Below, in pieces: positions 7,608 through 15,959 of a stretch of DNA of 33,911 nt. The position numbers and the translations under genes were made by a program. The notes under the pieces were generated by a model. The model made no database searches. It was not told the DNA's origin and was given only the letters and a program-made list of their open reading frames with translations. The stretch lies in the NCBI GenBank assembly GCA_900752015.1, contig CAADTZ010000014.1, positions 1 to 33,911 of the forward strand, written 5' to 3'. The DNA comes from an uncultured Collinsella sp. (GTDB lineage: Bacteria; Actinomycetota; Coriobacteriia; Coriobacteriales; Coriobacteriaceae). Within the stretch, counting starts at the first letter, position 1. The number at the start of each line of letters is the position of its first letter.

Positions 7608-8195
7608 ATGAGTCCCATTCAAATCGCCCTGCTGCTGCTCGCCGTTGCCGGCGTGTGGGCCATCGCTGAGCTCGCGCTTACCCTGCGCAAGACCCGCAAT
7701 GTTGTTGACTCGCTCGATAAGACCGTGAACGACCTCAACAACACCATCGCCGAGGCTCAGCCTGTGGTGGCAAAGCTCGATGGCGCTGTCGATGAGCTTA
7801 CGCCGGCGCTTGCCCAGATGGAGCCGCTGCTTAAGTCGAGCAAGACGGCAGTTGATGCCCTTACCTCCAATCTCGTAGAGGTCGAAGCCGTGGTTCGCGA
7901 CATTTCCGAGGTTACGGGCAGCATGGCCGAGGCCAGCAATGCTGTGTCGAGCGTGACCGACTCTGCCGCCGGTGCTGTGCAGAAGCTCTTCAATAAGGTG
8001 AAGGCTCCTGCAGCTGAAGCCGAGCGCAAGCTTTCCGCTGCCGCCGAAGAAGCCGAGCAGCCGACCGAGCGCGTCTTGATTGGCGAGGACGAGGCCGCCG
8101 CGGGCGACGATGATGGCCAGAAGTCTGTAGCCAAGCCTGCTCAGTATTACACCTATACACCCTCCGAGACCTCTGAGGAGTCCTGCGATGAGTAG
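7608..8195 (+). CDS. DUF948-like membrane-anchored coiled-coil protein
   Basis: One N-terminal transmembrane helix (about 4-24) is followed by a long heptad-rich region rich in Val, Leu, Asp and Ala with repeated LD-x-V-x-D-L patterns (about 35-130), then an Ala/Glu-rich, probably disordered tail. This matches DUF948 proteins (Bacillus YtxG-like), which are often linked to general stress regulons; biochemical function is unknown. A GGGAGG site precedes the ATG. Its 3' end overlaps the next gene by 8 nt, so it is co-translated with the RsbW-like protein. It may act as a membrane component of the stress-signalling operon, but that is inference from position only. Confidence 0.75.
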   Translation: MSPIQIALLLLAVAGVWAIAELALTLRKTRNVVDSLDKTVNDLNNTIAEAQPVVAKLDGAVDELTPALAQMEPLLKSSKTAVDALTSNLVEVEAVVRDISEVTGSMAEASNAVSSVTDSAAGAVQKLFNKVKAPAAEAERKLSAAAEEAEQPTERVLIGEDEAAAGDDDGQKSVAKPAQYYTYTPSETSEESCDE

Positions 8196-8565
8196 CGAAG
8201 CAACCTGCCCCATCACGCTGACCGTTGCCGGTGACCCGCGTCTCGCTCGCCTTGTGCGCATGACGGCAGCCAACGTTGGTGCCCTGTGCTCTATGTCTGT
8301 CGATCGCATCGAGGACATCCGTATGGCTGCCGAGGAAGCCTTCATCTTTGGCTGCACGGCTGTTGATTCCGACGATATCTCGATCAAATTCGATGTCGAC
8401 GAATCGCACGTGGGCATGACCTTTACCTTTGGCGATCAGGCGACTGTCGATGAGGATGACCAGGCAGCGGTATATGCCGAACTCATCCTCGCGAGCGTGT
8501 GCGATTCCTACGAAAAGACTGCGGCGCCCCTGACGCTTTCCCTCGACCTCAAGGCGGATATCTAA
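8188..8565 (+). CDS. Degenerate RsbW/SpoIIAB-like anti-sigma factor
   Basis: A 125-residue protein in the position of an anti-sigma factor, one base upstream of a SigB/SigF-type sigma gene. The N-terminal half resembles the GHKL kinase fold: VDRIEDIRMAAEEAF parallels the RsbW N-box region (IEDLKIAVSEACTN). The Mg-binding Asn after EA is replaced by bulky residues (EEAFIFG). The D-x-G-x-x-F box is reduced to GDQATVDED, and the GGLGL box is missing. ATP binding and Ser/Thr kinase activity are therefore doubtful. It may still bind the sigma factor. No anti-anti-sigma (RsbV) gene is in the window. The assignment rests on the N-box similarity plus context and is moderate. Confidence 0.65.
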   Translation: MSSEATCPITLTVAGDPRLARLVRMTAANVGALCSMSVDRIEDIRMAAEEAFIFGCTAVDSDDISIKFDVDESHVGMTFTFGDQATVDEDDQAAVYAELILASVCDSYEKTAAPLTLSLDLKADI

Positions 8566-8566
8566 T

Positions 8567-9358
8567 ATGACCGAACGTTCCCGGAGCGGCAAGACCGCTT
8601 GGGACAAGGAGAAAACCCGCGAGCTGTTTCGTCGTTACAAGGAGACCGGTGATCCGGACGCCCGTGAGCAGCTCGTCATGTCCCATATGAACCTGGTAAG
8701 GTTTCTTGCCAACAAATTTAAGAATCGCGGCGAGCCGCTCGACGACCTCATGCAGGTCGGCTATCTGGGTTTGCTCAAGGCTATCGACCGTTTTGACCCC
8801 GAGCGCGGGCTCGAGTTCACGACGTTTGCAACACCCACTATCCTGGGCGAGATCAAACGCCATTTCCGCGACAAGGGCTGGAGTGTGCGCGTTCCGCGTC
8901 GCCTGCAGGAGCTCTCGGCTAAGGTCAACCAGGCTACTGACAAACTTACCAACGAGCTGCAGCGTTCGCCCAAGGTTGAGGAGATCGCTGAGTATCTAGA
9001 TGTGACTGTCGATGAGGTCCTCGAGGCTATGGAATCGTCTTCGGCCTATACCTCGGTGCCCATCGAGGCTCCTGGTGCGTCCGATTCCGACGATGCTCCC
9101 TCGATTCTCGACCGTTACGCCGACGACGACAACGAGCTCGACTTTACCGATGACCGCCTAGTGATCGAGGAAGCCATCCGTGATTTTTCGCCGCGCGAGC
9201 GCGAGGTGATCGAGCTGCGCTTTGTGAAGGGCATGACCCAGATCGAGATCGCCAAGAAACTGGGTATTTCTCAGGTGCAGGTTTCGCGTCTGCTGCGCCG
9301 CACGCTTAAGAAGATTCAGGACAAGATCGACCCCGACGGAGTGATGATTCGTTCATGA
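8567..9358 (+). CDS. RNA polymerase sigma factor, SigB/SigF/SigG subfamily
   Basis: Directs RNA polymerase to an alternative promoter set, probably stress-related. Sigma region 2 spans about 17-85 (LVMSHMNLVRFLANKFKN, then DDLMQVGYLGLLKAIDRFDP and FTTFATPTILGEIKRHFRD). Region 3 is about 95-150. Region 4 carries FSPREREVIELRFVKGMTQ and the helix-turn-helix IEIAKKLGISQVQVSRLLRR. Length 263 is typical. The GEIKRHFRDKGWSVRVPRRLQEL segment type marks the SigB/F/G group rather than SigA. The start lies one base after the upstream stop and its own stop overlaps the following transporter (ATGA), so all four genes form one operon. Which regulon it controls cannot be read here. Confidence 0.92.
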   Translation: MTERSRSGKTAWDKEKTRELFRRYKETGDPDAREQLVMSHMNLVRFLANKFKNRGEPLDDLMQVGYLGLLKAIDRFDPERGLEFTTFATPTILGEIKRHFRDKGWSVRVPRRLQELSAKVNQATDKLTNELQRSPKVEEIAEYLDVTVDEVLEAMESSSAYTSVPIEAPGASDSDDAPSILDRYADDDNELDFTDDRLVIEEAIRDFSPREREVIELRFVKGMTQIEIAKKLGISQVQVSRLLRRTLKKIQDKIDPDGVMIRS

Positions 9359-10770
9359 GTGAGCACCCCCAACAAACCGATCGCGTGCTGCGCGACACCC
9401 GCATTCTGACGCTGCGCATTTGGGCTGTTGTCGGCTGCATTGTTATTGCTGCTGTCATCTTTAACCTTATGGGCATCCTGGCACCGGTTATTGAGTTTCT
9501 TGCCGTCGGCTCCATCATTGCCTTTGTAATGTCCCCGATCACCAATTGGCTCGAGCACCATGGCGTGAATCGCGGCATCGGTTCGCTTATCGCGCTTATT
9601 GTTGTTGTTGCCGTGCTCGTCGGTGTCGTTTGCATTTTGTCGCCGATTCTCTTTGGTCAGATCATGGAAGTCCTGAGCCGCCTGCCCGAGCAGCTTCGTG
9701 TTGCGGGTGGCGATCTCAATGAGATGATCTCGCATGCCAAGACGCTCAACAACACGCCGCTCAAGGAGTATTTGGACGATAATCTTTCGTCGCTGGTTGC
9801 CGTGGCATCGAAGTACGTGTCTCAGATCGCTGCCGAGCTTGGCCGCGGTGTGTTCCCGCTCATCACCAATACGGCCTCGCAGTTGTTCGTGATCTTCCTT
9901 GGTCTGGTGCTTGCGTACTGGATGGCCTGCGACTACCCTCGCATGCACCACGAGATTTGCACCATCATCGGTCAGGAGAAGGAGACCTCGTACCGCTTTA
10001 TGGTCGCCATCCTTTCTCGTTCTGTCGGCGGCTACATGCGCGGTATGGTCGTGACGTCCATCTGCGGTGGTTTCCTCGCCTTTATCGGTTTTATGATCAT
10101 CGGCCATCCGTATGCGGCGCTCATGGCTATCTTTACCGGCATCATGCATTTGGTTCCGGTCGTCGGTCCTTGGGTGAGCGCAGCAATCGCCACGGTGCTC
10201 GGTTTCATGTTCAGCCCCATGTTGGCGTTGTGGACGCTCATCGTGACGATGGTCGCGCAAAACGTCACCGATAACGTGATTTCGCCTAAGGTTATGCAGA
10301 GTTCGGTGCAGGTGCATCCCATTATGAGCCTTACAGCGCTCGTTATTGGCTCGGCTCTCATGGGCCCCATCGGCATGATTATTGCCATCCCGCTGTGTGC
10401 GGCCCTCAAGGGCATCTTCGTCTATTACTTTGAGAACGAGACCGGCCGACAGCTTGTGGCCTATGACGGCGCCGTGTTTAAGGGCACGCCGTACCGCGAT
10501 GCCGATGGCAACCCGGTCGCCGCCTACGACGCGCTCGGCGACGACACCTTCATCTACGAGTCCGAGCTCATCGGCAACGAGACTGCGCCCGAGGCCAAGG
10601 CCATGCCCAAGCCCAAGCCCGAGCTCGATAATCCCTGGATCAAGCTCTCGGGCCTGCAGCCCGATGCGACGGGCTTCTTCAAGAACCCCTTCGCTAAGGA
10701 TGACGATTCCAACACGGATGACGTCACCAAAACCGGCATCGACGGCTCCATGGACGATGATGACAACTAG
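9355..10770 (+). CDS. AI-2E family transporter (TqsA/YdbI/YtvI-like permease)
   Basis: Integral membrane protein of the AI-2E transporter superfamily, whose members export small molecules or act as cation antiporters; substrate not predictable. There are two pairs of N-terminal helices (about 20-90), an extracytoplasmic segment (about 95-160), then further helices to about 350, including the family-typical IMHLVPVVGPWVSA and DNVISPKVM stretches and a PIGMIIAIPLCAALK end. A C-terminal tail of about 110 residues rich in Asp, Pro and Lys is unusual for the family and probably cytoplasmic. Translation is coupled to the sigma factor by a 4-nt overlap. A strong terminator follows at 10821. Confidence 0.88.
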   Translation: MSEHPQQTDRVLRDTRILTLRIWAVVGCIVIAAVIFNLMGILAPVIEFLAVGSIIAFVMSPITNWLEHHGVNRGIGSLIALIVVVAVLVGVVCILSPILFGQIMEVLSRLPEQLRVAGGDLNEMISHAKTLNNTPLKEYLDDNLSSLVAVASKYVSQIAAELGRGVFPLITNTASQLFVIFLGLVLAYWMACDYPRMHHEICTIIGQEKETSYRFMVAILSRSVGGYMRGMVVTSICGGFLAFIGFMIIGHPYAALMAIFTGIMHLVPVVGPWVSAAIATVLGFMFSPMLALWTLIVTMVAQNVTDNVISPKVMQSSVQVHPIMSLTALVIGSALMGPIGMIIAIPLCAALKGIFVYYFENETGRQLVAYDGAVFKGTPYRDADGNPVAAYDALGDDTFIYESELIGNETAPEAKAMPKPKPELDNPWIKLSGLQPDATGFFKNPFAKDDDSNTDDVTKTGIDGSMDDDDN

Positions 10771-10820
10771 TGGGGTAATTCGGGTTAACATTCATACCCG
10801 CTAACATGCAATTTCGCTGA

Positions 10821-10850
10821 AGGGCCGGCATTGTGCCGGCCCTCTTTTTT
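10821..10850 (+). terminator. Intrinsic terminator of the sigma-factor operon
   Basis: A perfect 10-bp GC-rich stem (agggccggca / tgccggccct) with a 3-nt loop is followed by c and six T. It cleanly separates the AI-2E gene from alaS. Confidence 0.93.
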
Positions 10851-10876
10851 GCACTTGCGCGGTGGGATGGTAATAT
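10848..10876 (+). promoter_or_regulatory. Candidate alaS promoter
   Basis: TTTGCA (10848-10853), a 17-bp spacer and TAATAT (10871-10876) preceded by GG, starting on the T-run of the terminator. About 46 bp separate it from the alaS ATG, too little for a T-box riboswitch, and none was seen. Confidence 0.5.
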
Positions 10877-10922
10877 CGTTACGTTTGAACTGTTTCGATG
10901 TGAAACCGAGGAGATTCCCTCT

Positions 10923-13580
10923 ATGAGTGCTGACTACCCGTCAATGACTACGGCCGAGATCCGCTCCAAGTTCCTCAACTTCTTTGAGGAGCGCGGTCTT
11001 AAGCTCTATCCTTCTTCGTCCCTTGTTCCCGACGATCCTTCGCTGTTGCTTGCCAACGCTGGCATGAACCAGTTTAAGGAGTACTACCAGGGCAAAAAGA
11101 CCATGAAGGAGATCGGCGCGATTTCCTGCCAGAAGTGCGTCCGCACCAACGACATCGATTGCATCGGCGAGGACGGCCGTCACCTGTCGTTCTTTGAGAT
11201 GCTCGGCGACTTCTCTTTTGGCGGCGTCTCCAAGGAGCAGGCTTGCGCCTGGGCCTTTGAGCTCATCACCAAGGAGTTCAAGCTGCCGCTCGACCGCCTG
11301 TACTTCACCGTCTTTACCGAGGACGACGAGACCCACGACGTGTGGCGTTCTCTGGGCGTTGCTGAGGACCACATCTCCCGCCTGGGCGAGGACGACAACT
11401 TCTGGGCTGCTGGCCCCACCGGTCCCTGCGGTCCGTGCTCAGAGATCTACTTTGACATGGGCGAGGAGGTCGGCTGCGGCAGCCCCGACTGCAAGCCCGG
11501 CTGCGACTGCGACCGCTTCCTGGAGTTCTGGAACCTCGTCTTTACCCAGTACGATCGCCAGGAGGACGGCTCCATGCCGGAGCTGCCGCACCGTAACCTC
11601 GATACGGGCATGGGCCTTGAGCGCATGGCCGCCATCATGCAGCACAAGACCGCCAACTACGACGGCGATCTGATGCAGCATCTCATCAAGCTGGGCGAGG
11701 AGATCAGCGGTAAGACCTATGACGCCGACGATTACTCCGGTGCTAGCCGTTCTCTGCGCATCATCGCCGACCACTCCCGTGCCGTTGACTTTATGATCTC
11801 TGACGGCATCCTCCCCGGTAACGAGGGACGCGAGTACGTCCTTCGCCGCCTGCTCCGCCGCGCCGTGTTCCACGGTCGCCTGTTGGGCATCGAGGGCGCC
11901 TTCCTGACCAAGTTCATCGACGAGGTTAACGCTCAGATGGGCGAGGCTTATCCCGAGCTGCTCAAGAATGTCGCGCTCGTCAAGGGTATCGTCGCCTCCG
12001 AGGAGGAGCGCTTCTCCACGACGCTCGACAACGGTCGCGTCTACCTGGATGAGGCACTGGCAGCGCTTGCCGAGGGCGCTGTGCTTCCGGGCGATGTTGC
12101 CTTTAAGCTGCACGACACCTTTGGTTTCCCCATCGACCTAACCGTCGAGATCGCCGGCACCGCTGGCCACGACGTCGACATGGACGGCTTCACTGCCTGC
12201 ATGGAGGACCAGAAGGCCCGCGCCCGCGCCAATGCCAAGGGCGACGCCTGGGGCAGCTTCAACGACGTGTGGGTTGAGTTTTCCGACAAGGTCGCAGCGA
12301 CCGAGTTCGACGGCTATGACAACGATGTGATCGAGGGCTCCAAGGTTGTTGCCATCGTGCGCAACGGCGAGTCCGTCGAGTCCGCTGCCGCCGGCGAGGA
12401 CGTCGAGGTCGTTCTCGACCGCACTCCGTTCTATGCCGAGATGGGTGGCCAGCAGGGCGATGCCGGCGAGCTTTCCGCCGAGGGCGTTTCGCTGACCGTT
12501 TCCGATACCAAGAATCACAACGGCCTGTATGCTCACGTCGCCCACGTTGCCGAGGGCACGCTGGCCGTCGGTGCTACCGTGACCGCCGCGCTCGACGCCG
12601 AGCGGCGTGGCTTCCTGCGCCGTAACCACACCGCCACGCACCTGCTCGACGCCGCCCTTAAGCAGGTCCTGGGCGAGCACGTCTCCCAGGCCGGCTCGCT
12701 GGTGACGCCCGAGCACCTGCGCTTTGACTTTACGCACTTCGAGGCCCTGTCCTCCGAGCAGCTCAAGGCTGTCGAGGACCTGGTCAACCAGCAGATCTTC
12801 GCTTCCAAGCCGGTCGTGACCCGTGTCATGGGCATCGACGAGGCTAAGGCTGCCGGCGCTGTCGCCCTGTTTGGCGAGAAGTACGGCGATGTCGTCCGCG
12901 TCGTCTCCGTGGGCGCCGAGGACCAGCCGTTCTCCCGCGAGCTCTGCGGTGGTACGCATGCCGCCAACACCGCCGAGATCGGCCTGTTCAAGATCATTTC
13001 CGAGTCCTCCACGGGCTCGAATGTCCGCCGCATCGAGGCTGTGACCTCCAAGGGCGCTCTCGATTACATGGCCGACCGCCTGGCGCTCGTTGACGCCGCC
13101 GCCGCTGCGCTCAAGTGCCGCGTCGACGAGGTTCCCGCCCGCGTGGAGAACCTGCAGGCCGAGCTGCGCGAGACTTCCAACAAGCTCAAGAAGGCTCTGA
13201 CCGGTGGCTCCTCCGACGCCATCTCCAGCGCCATCGAGAGCGCCGTCGAGCTCGACGGCTATAAGCTCGTTGTCGCTGAGCTCCAGGGCCTTGAGGCTGC
13301 CGACCTGCGCAACGTATGGGATACCGTGCATCAGAAGGTCGCCGGCCCTGTCGCTTGTGTCGTCGCCAGCGTGACTGAGAAGGGCACTCCGGCCCTGCTC
13401 GCTGCCGGCTCCGATGACGCTGTGAAGGCCGGTTTCCACGCCGGTAACGTGATCAAGCAGATCGCGGGTCTGGTTGACGGTCGCGGTGGCGGTCGTCCCA
13501 ACATGGCCCAGGCCGGTGGCAAGAATGCTGCCGGCATCGCCGATGCCCTCGCGGCCGCTAAGACCGCGCTCGGCGCCTAA
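10923..13580 (+). CDS. alaS: Alanyl-tRNA synthetase
   Basis: Class II synthetase charging tRNA-Ala and editing mischarged Ser/Gly. The catalytic core begins at MTTAEIRSKFLNFFEERG and includes GMNQFKEYYQGKK, GDFSFGGVSKEQAC and TGMGLERMAAIMQ. The editing domain has the zinc-binding RRNHTATHLL and ELCGGTHAANT motifs. A C-Ala domain with GRGGGRPNMAQAGG ends the protein. The 885-residue length is standard. The ATG at 10923 is preceded by GAGGAG; upstream in-frame codons would read through the terminator and are rejected. It leads the run to ruvX, mltG, yqeG, aroK and the aroB-like gene; alaS-ruvX is a widely conserved pair. Confidence 0.98.
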   Translation: MSADYPSMTTAEIRSKFLNFFEERGLKLYPSSSLVPDDPSLLLANAGMNQFKEYYQGKKTMKEIGAISCQKCVRTNDIDCIGEDGRHLSFFEMLGDFSFGGVSKEQACAWAFELITKEFKLPLDRLYFTVFTEDDETHDVWRSLGVAEDHISRLGEDDNFWAAGPTGPCGPCSEIYFDMGEEVGCGSPDCKPGCDCDRFLEFWNLVFTQYDRQEDGSMPELPHRNLDTGMGLERMAAIMQHKTANYDGDLMQHLIKLGEEISGKTYDADDYSGASRSLRIIADHSRAVDFMISDGILPGNEGREYVLRRLLRRAVFHGRLLGIEGAFLTKFIDEVNAQMGEAYPELLKNVALVKGIVASEEERFSTTLDNGRVYLDEALAALAEGAVLPGDVAFKLHDTFGFPIDLTVEIAGTAGHDVDMDGFTACMEDQKARARANAKGDAWGSFNDVWVEFSDKVAATEFDGYDNDVIEGSKVVAIVRNGESVESAAAGEDVEVVLDRTPFYAEMGGQQGDAGELSAEGVSLTVSDTKNHNGLYAHVAHVAEGTLAVGATVTAALDAERRGFLRRNHTATHLLDAALKQVLGEHVSQAGSLVTPEHLRFDFTHFEALSSEQLKAVEDLVNQQIFASKPVVTRVMGIDEAKAAGAVALFGEKYGDVVRVVSVGAEDQPFSRELCGGTHAANTAEIGLFKIISESSTGSNVRRIEAVTSKGALDYMADRLALVDAAAAALKCRVDEVPARVENLQAELRETSNKLKKALTGGSSDAISSAIESAVELDGYKLVVAELQGLEAADLRNVWDTVHQKVAGPVACVVASVTEKGTPALLAAGSDDAVKAGFHAGNVIKQIAGLVDGRGGGRPNMAQAGGKNAAGIADALAAAKTALGA

Positions 13581-13597
13581 GAATCTAAGAAGTCGCT

Positions 13598-14026
13598 GTG
13601 GTTGCGCTCGCGCTGGACATAGGGGAGACCAGGATTGGCATCGCCGTCTCGAGCCGTGATGGCAAGATGGCGATGCCTGTCAAGGTGCTTCCGGCTGCCG
13701 AGGTCACCGGTATGGCCAAGACTTTCCGCTACCTGGTTGAGGACTATGAGCCCGACATCCTGGTAAGCGGACGTCCCCTGACCATGGCCGGTGAGCCCGG
13801 CCCTCAGGCCGAGCGCGTTGCCGCTGTGGCGCAAAAGATTGCCGACGAGCTCGATCTTCCGCTTGAGTTTGAGGACGAGCGTCTGTCCTCGCAAGAGGCC
13901 AAGCGTATCCTGCGCGAGCAGGGCCTCAACGAAAAGCAGATGAGGGGCAAGATCGACATGATTGCCGCCAGCCTGTTTTTGCAGACGTGGCTCGATCGTA
14001 TAAACGAGGAGGTTTCGCATGCCTAA
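13598..14026 (+). CDS. ruvX: RuvX/YqgF-family putative Holliday junction resolvase
   Basis: RNase H-fold nuclease-like protein implicated in pre-16S rRNA 5' maturation and possibly Holliday junction resolution. LALDIGETRIGIAVS at the N-terminus carries the first catalytic Asp; FEDERLSSQEA and KIDMIAAS carry the later acidic residues. Length 142 is normal. It uses a GTG start 17 nt after the alaS stop with only a weak purine-rich site, so it is probably expressed by coupling to alaS. Its 3' end overlaps mltG by 8 nt. Confidence 0.93.
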   Translation: MVALALDIGETRIGIAVSSRDGKMAMPVKVLPAAEVTGMAKTFRYLVEDYEPDILVSGRPLTMAGEPGPQAERVAAVAQKIADELDLPLEFEDERLSSQEAKRILREQGLNEKQMRGKIDMIAASLFLQTWLDRINEEVSHA

Positions 14027-15452
14027 CGCTTCCGATCCGCGCCAGCAGAATCGTACACGGCAGCCGGCGTCGCGCCCTGCTCAGCCTGGCCAGCGTTCGG
14101 CACAGCCGACGCAGCGTGCAGCTCAGCCTGCCGCGCGCCCGGCGCAGTCCTTCTCTCATTCGGCCCAACCTGTTCAACGGGCGGGTCAGCAGCCATCTGC
14201 TCGTTCGGTTCAGCATTCGGCTTCTCACGCGGCTCAGCAGCCCACTGCTCGTACGGCCCAGCCTGCAGGCGGTACCCGCTTTAAGCAGCAGGCACCTACT
14301 CAGCGAACTCAGGCCCCTCAATCGCATTCGCATCACGCTCGCGGTTCGCATGGCGTTGCTCCGGCGACCCGCTCGAGCTACAACACGCATGCTCGTCGCG
14401 CTGCTCAAAAGAAGAGTTCTCCGGTTCCCATGATTATCGGCGTTGTGGTGGCGGTGCTCGCGCTTGCTGCGATCGCCTTCTTTGTCGTGCCGGCCGTCAA
14501 GGGCTTCTTTGCCGGTGAGGGTGCGAAAGTCGTTGCAGGCCAGCAGGTTGCTATCACGATTCCCGATGGTGCCTCGGGTGACAGCATCGCTTCGATTCTC
14601 TCCGAGAACCATATCGTCGAAAATCCCAAGGATTACTATGCGGCGGTCAAAAAGCTCAACGCCGATATGTCGCTCAAGCCTGGTGATTATTCGTTCACCA
14701 CACTCATGGATGCGACCAAGGTTGTTCAGCAGCTCATGGAAGGCCCCAACGCGGGCTCCAATGCGCTGACTATCCCTGAGGGCCTGACGGTCGATCAAGT
14801 CGCCGACCGTGTGGCCCAGGCCTACGACAGCATCTCTAAGGAAGACTTCCTCAACCAGGCCAAGGCCTCCAACTACGTGGACGACTATAGCTTCCTTAAG
14901 GGCGCCGCCAACGACTCGCTCGAGGGTTTCTTGTTCCCCAAGACCTATTCGCTGGGTGATTCGCCGACGGCCGATGGCGTGATTCGCGCTATGCTCGATC
15001 AGTTTAAGACCGAGTACAAGTCGCTTGACTTTGCGAGCTGCGAAGCCAAGATCAAGGAACGCTACGGTGTGGAGATGTCCGACTACGACATCGTTAACCT
15101 TGCCTCGATCGTTGAGCGCGAGGGCCTCAACGCCGATCAACGTGCGCATGTGGCCTCGGTTTTCTACAACCGCCTTGCCGGCAAGCTCGATGGCCTGCGC
15201 TATCTCAACAGCGATGCGACTATGATGTATGTCACCGGTGGCGAGGTTACCGCCGACGACCTGCAGAGCGATAGTCCGTATAACACCTATAAGCATGAGG
15301 GCCTGCCGCCCACGCCCATCTGCTCTCCGTCGCTCGAGGCGCTCAAGGCCACCCTTGAGCCGACCGACTCTGATGACCTGTATTTCTACATTACGCAGGA
15401 CGAGGAGTACTTCTCGCAAACCTACGAAGAGCATCAACAGTCTTGGAATTAG
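14019..15452 (+). CDS. mltG: Endolytic murein transglycosylase MltG (YceG-like)
   Basis: Membrane-anchored lytic transglycosylase that cleaves nascent peptidoglycan strands and limits glycan length. A long cytoplasmic N-terminal region (1-133) is low-complexity, rich in Gln, Ala, Pro, Ser and His with repeated AQP/AQS units. A transmembrane helix follows (about 136-160), then the YceG domain with a LysM-like part (VAITIPDGASGDSIASIL). The catalytic Glu is E366 in ASIVEREG. The end TPICSPSLEALKATLEP is family-typical. GAGGAGG lies before the ATG, which overlaps ruvX by 8 nt. The ruvX-mltG pairing is common in Gram-positives. The His/Gln-rich tail is the odd feature; similar extensions occur in actinobacterial MltG. 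Confidence 0.95.
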   Translation: MPNASDPRQQNRTRQPASRPAQPGQRSAQPTQRAAQPAARPAQSFSHSAQPVQRAGQQPSARSVQHSASHAAQQPTARTAQPAGGTRFKQQAPTQRTQAPQSHSHHARGSHGVAPATRSSYNTHARRAAQKKSSPVPMIIGVVVAVLALAAIAFFVVPAVKGFFAGEGAKVVAGQQVAITIPDGASGDSIASILSENHIVENPKDYYAAVKKLNADMSLKPGDYSFTTLMDATKVVQQLMEGPNAGSNALTIPEGLTVDQVADRVAQAYDSISKEDFLNQAKASNYVDDYSFLKGAANDSLEGFLFPKTYSLGDSPTADGVIRAMLDQFKTEYKSLDFASCEAKIKERYGVEMSDYDIVNLASIVEREGLNADQRAHVASVFYNRLAGKLDGLRYLNSDATMMYVTGGEVTADDLQSDSPYNTYKHEGLPPTPICSPSLEALKATLEPTDSDDLYFYITQDEEYFSQTYEEHQQSWN

Positions 15453-15453
15453 C

Positions 15454-15951
15454 ATGAGGATTTTTAGCCCCAAACGATACGTTGCCTCGGTCGATCGCAT
15501 CGACCTTGATACCCTGTGGGCCGACGGCAAACGCGCCATTCTGCTCGATCGCGATAACACCCTGGTGCCGCGCGACACCGAGCAGGTTCCCGCCGCGGTT
15601 TCCGCTTGGCTCGACGCCGCCCGCGCCAAAGGTTTTAAGCTGTGCATGGTGTCCAACAACTGGCATCGCGACCAGGTCATGAGCTCTGCACGCGAGCTGG
15701 GACTCGAGGCCATCAGCCACGCCATGAAGCCGGCGCCGTTTGCCCTCAAGGCGGGTCTTAAGCGCCTCGGCGCCTCGGCCGACGAGGCGGTGCTGATCGG
15801 GGATCAGCTCTACACTGACGTGTGGAGCGGCAATTTCGCCGGCGTCGATACCATCCTGGTAAAGCCGCAGGCGACGCAGGACCTGTGGTATACGCAGATC
15901 TTCCGTATCTTTGAGCGCCGGGCCCTGCGCGACCTTCACTGCGAGGAATAG
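15454..15951 (+). CDS. yqeG: YqeG-family HAD-type phosphatase
   Basis: Small haloacid-dehalogenase-fold phosphatase of the YqeG family (IIIA subgroup), physiological substrate unsettled. HAD motif 1 is LLDRDNTL with nucleophile D32 and acid/base D34; motif 2 is CMVSNN; motif 4 is IGDQLYTDVWSGN. The 165-residue length agrees with Bacillus YqeG (about 170). The ATG at 15454 begins one base after the mltG stop; the same frame is open further upstream but lies within mltG and is not expected to be translated. In Bacillus yqeG sits next to aroE; here it precedes aroK, so the link to shikimate-pathway genes recurs. Confidence 0.9.
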   Translation: MRIFSPKRYVASVDRIDLDTLWADGKRAILLDRDNTLVPRDTEQVPAAVSAWLDAARAKGFKLCMVSNNWHRDQVMSSARELGLEAISHAMKPAPFALKAGLKRLGASADEAVLIGDQLYTDVWSGNFAGVDTILVKPQATQDLWYTQIFRIFERRALRDLHCEE

Positions 15952-15959
15952 GTCTCGCT

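Noticed and set aside
10771..10922. T-box riboswitch upstream of alaS
   Set aside because: Only about 70 bp lie between the terminator and the gene; no specifier loop or T-box sequence is visible.
14040..14320. Repeat array (cag/gcc-rich short units)
   Set aside because: It is the coding sequence of the low-complexity MltG N-terminus, not an intergenic repeat or CRISPR; unit lengths are irregular.
13926..15749. 607-codon minus-strand frame opposite mltG
   Set aside because: Its Arg/Ser/Leu-rich low-complexity translation comes from the repetitive mltG N-terminus read backwards.
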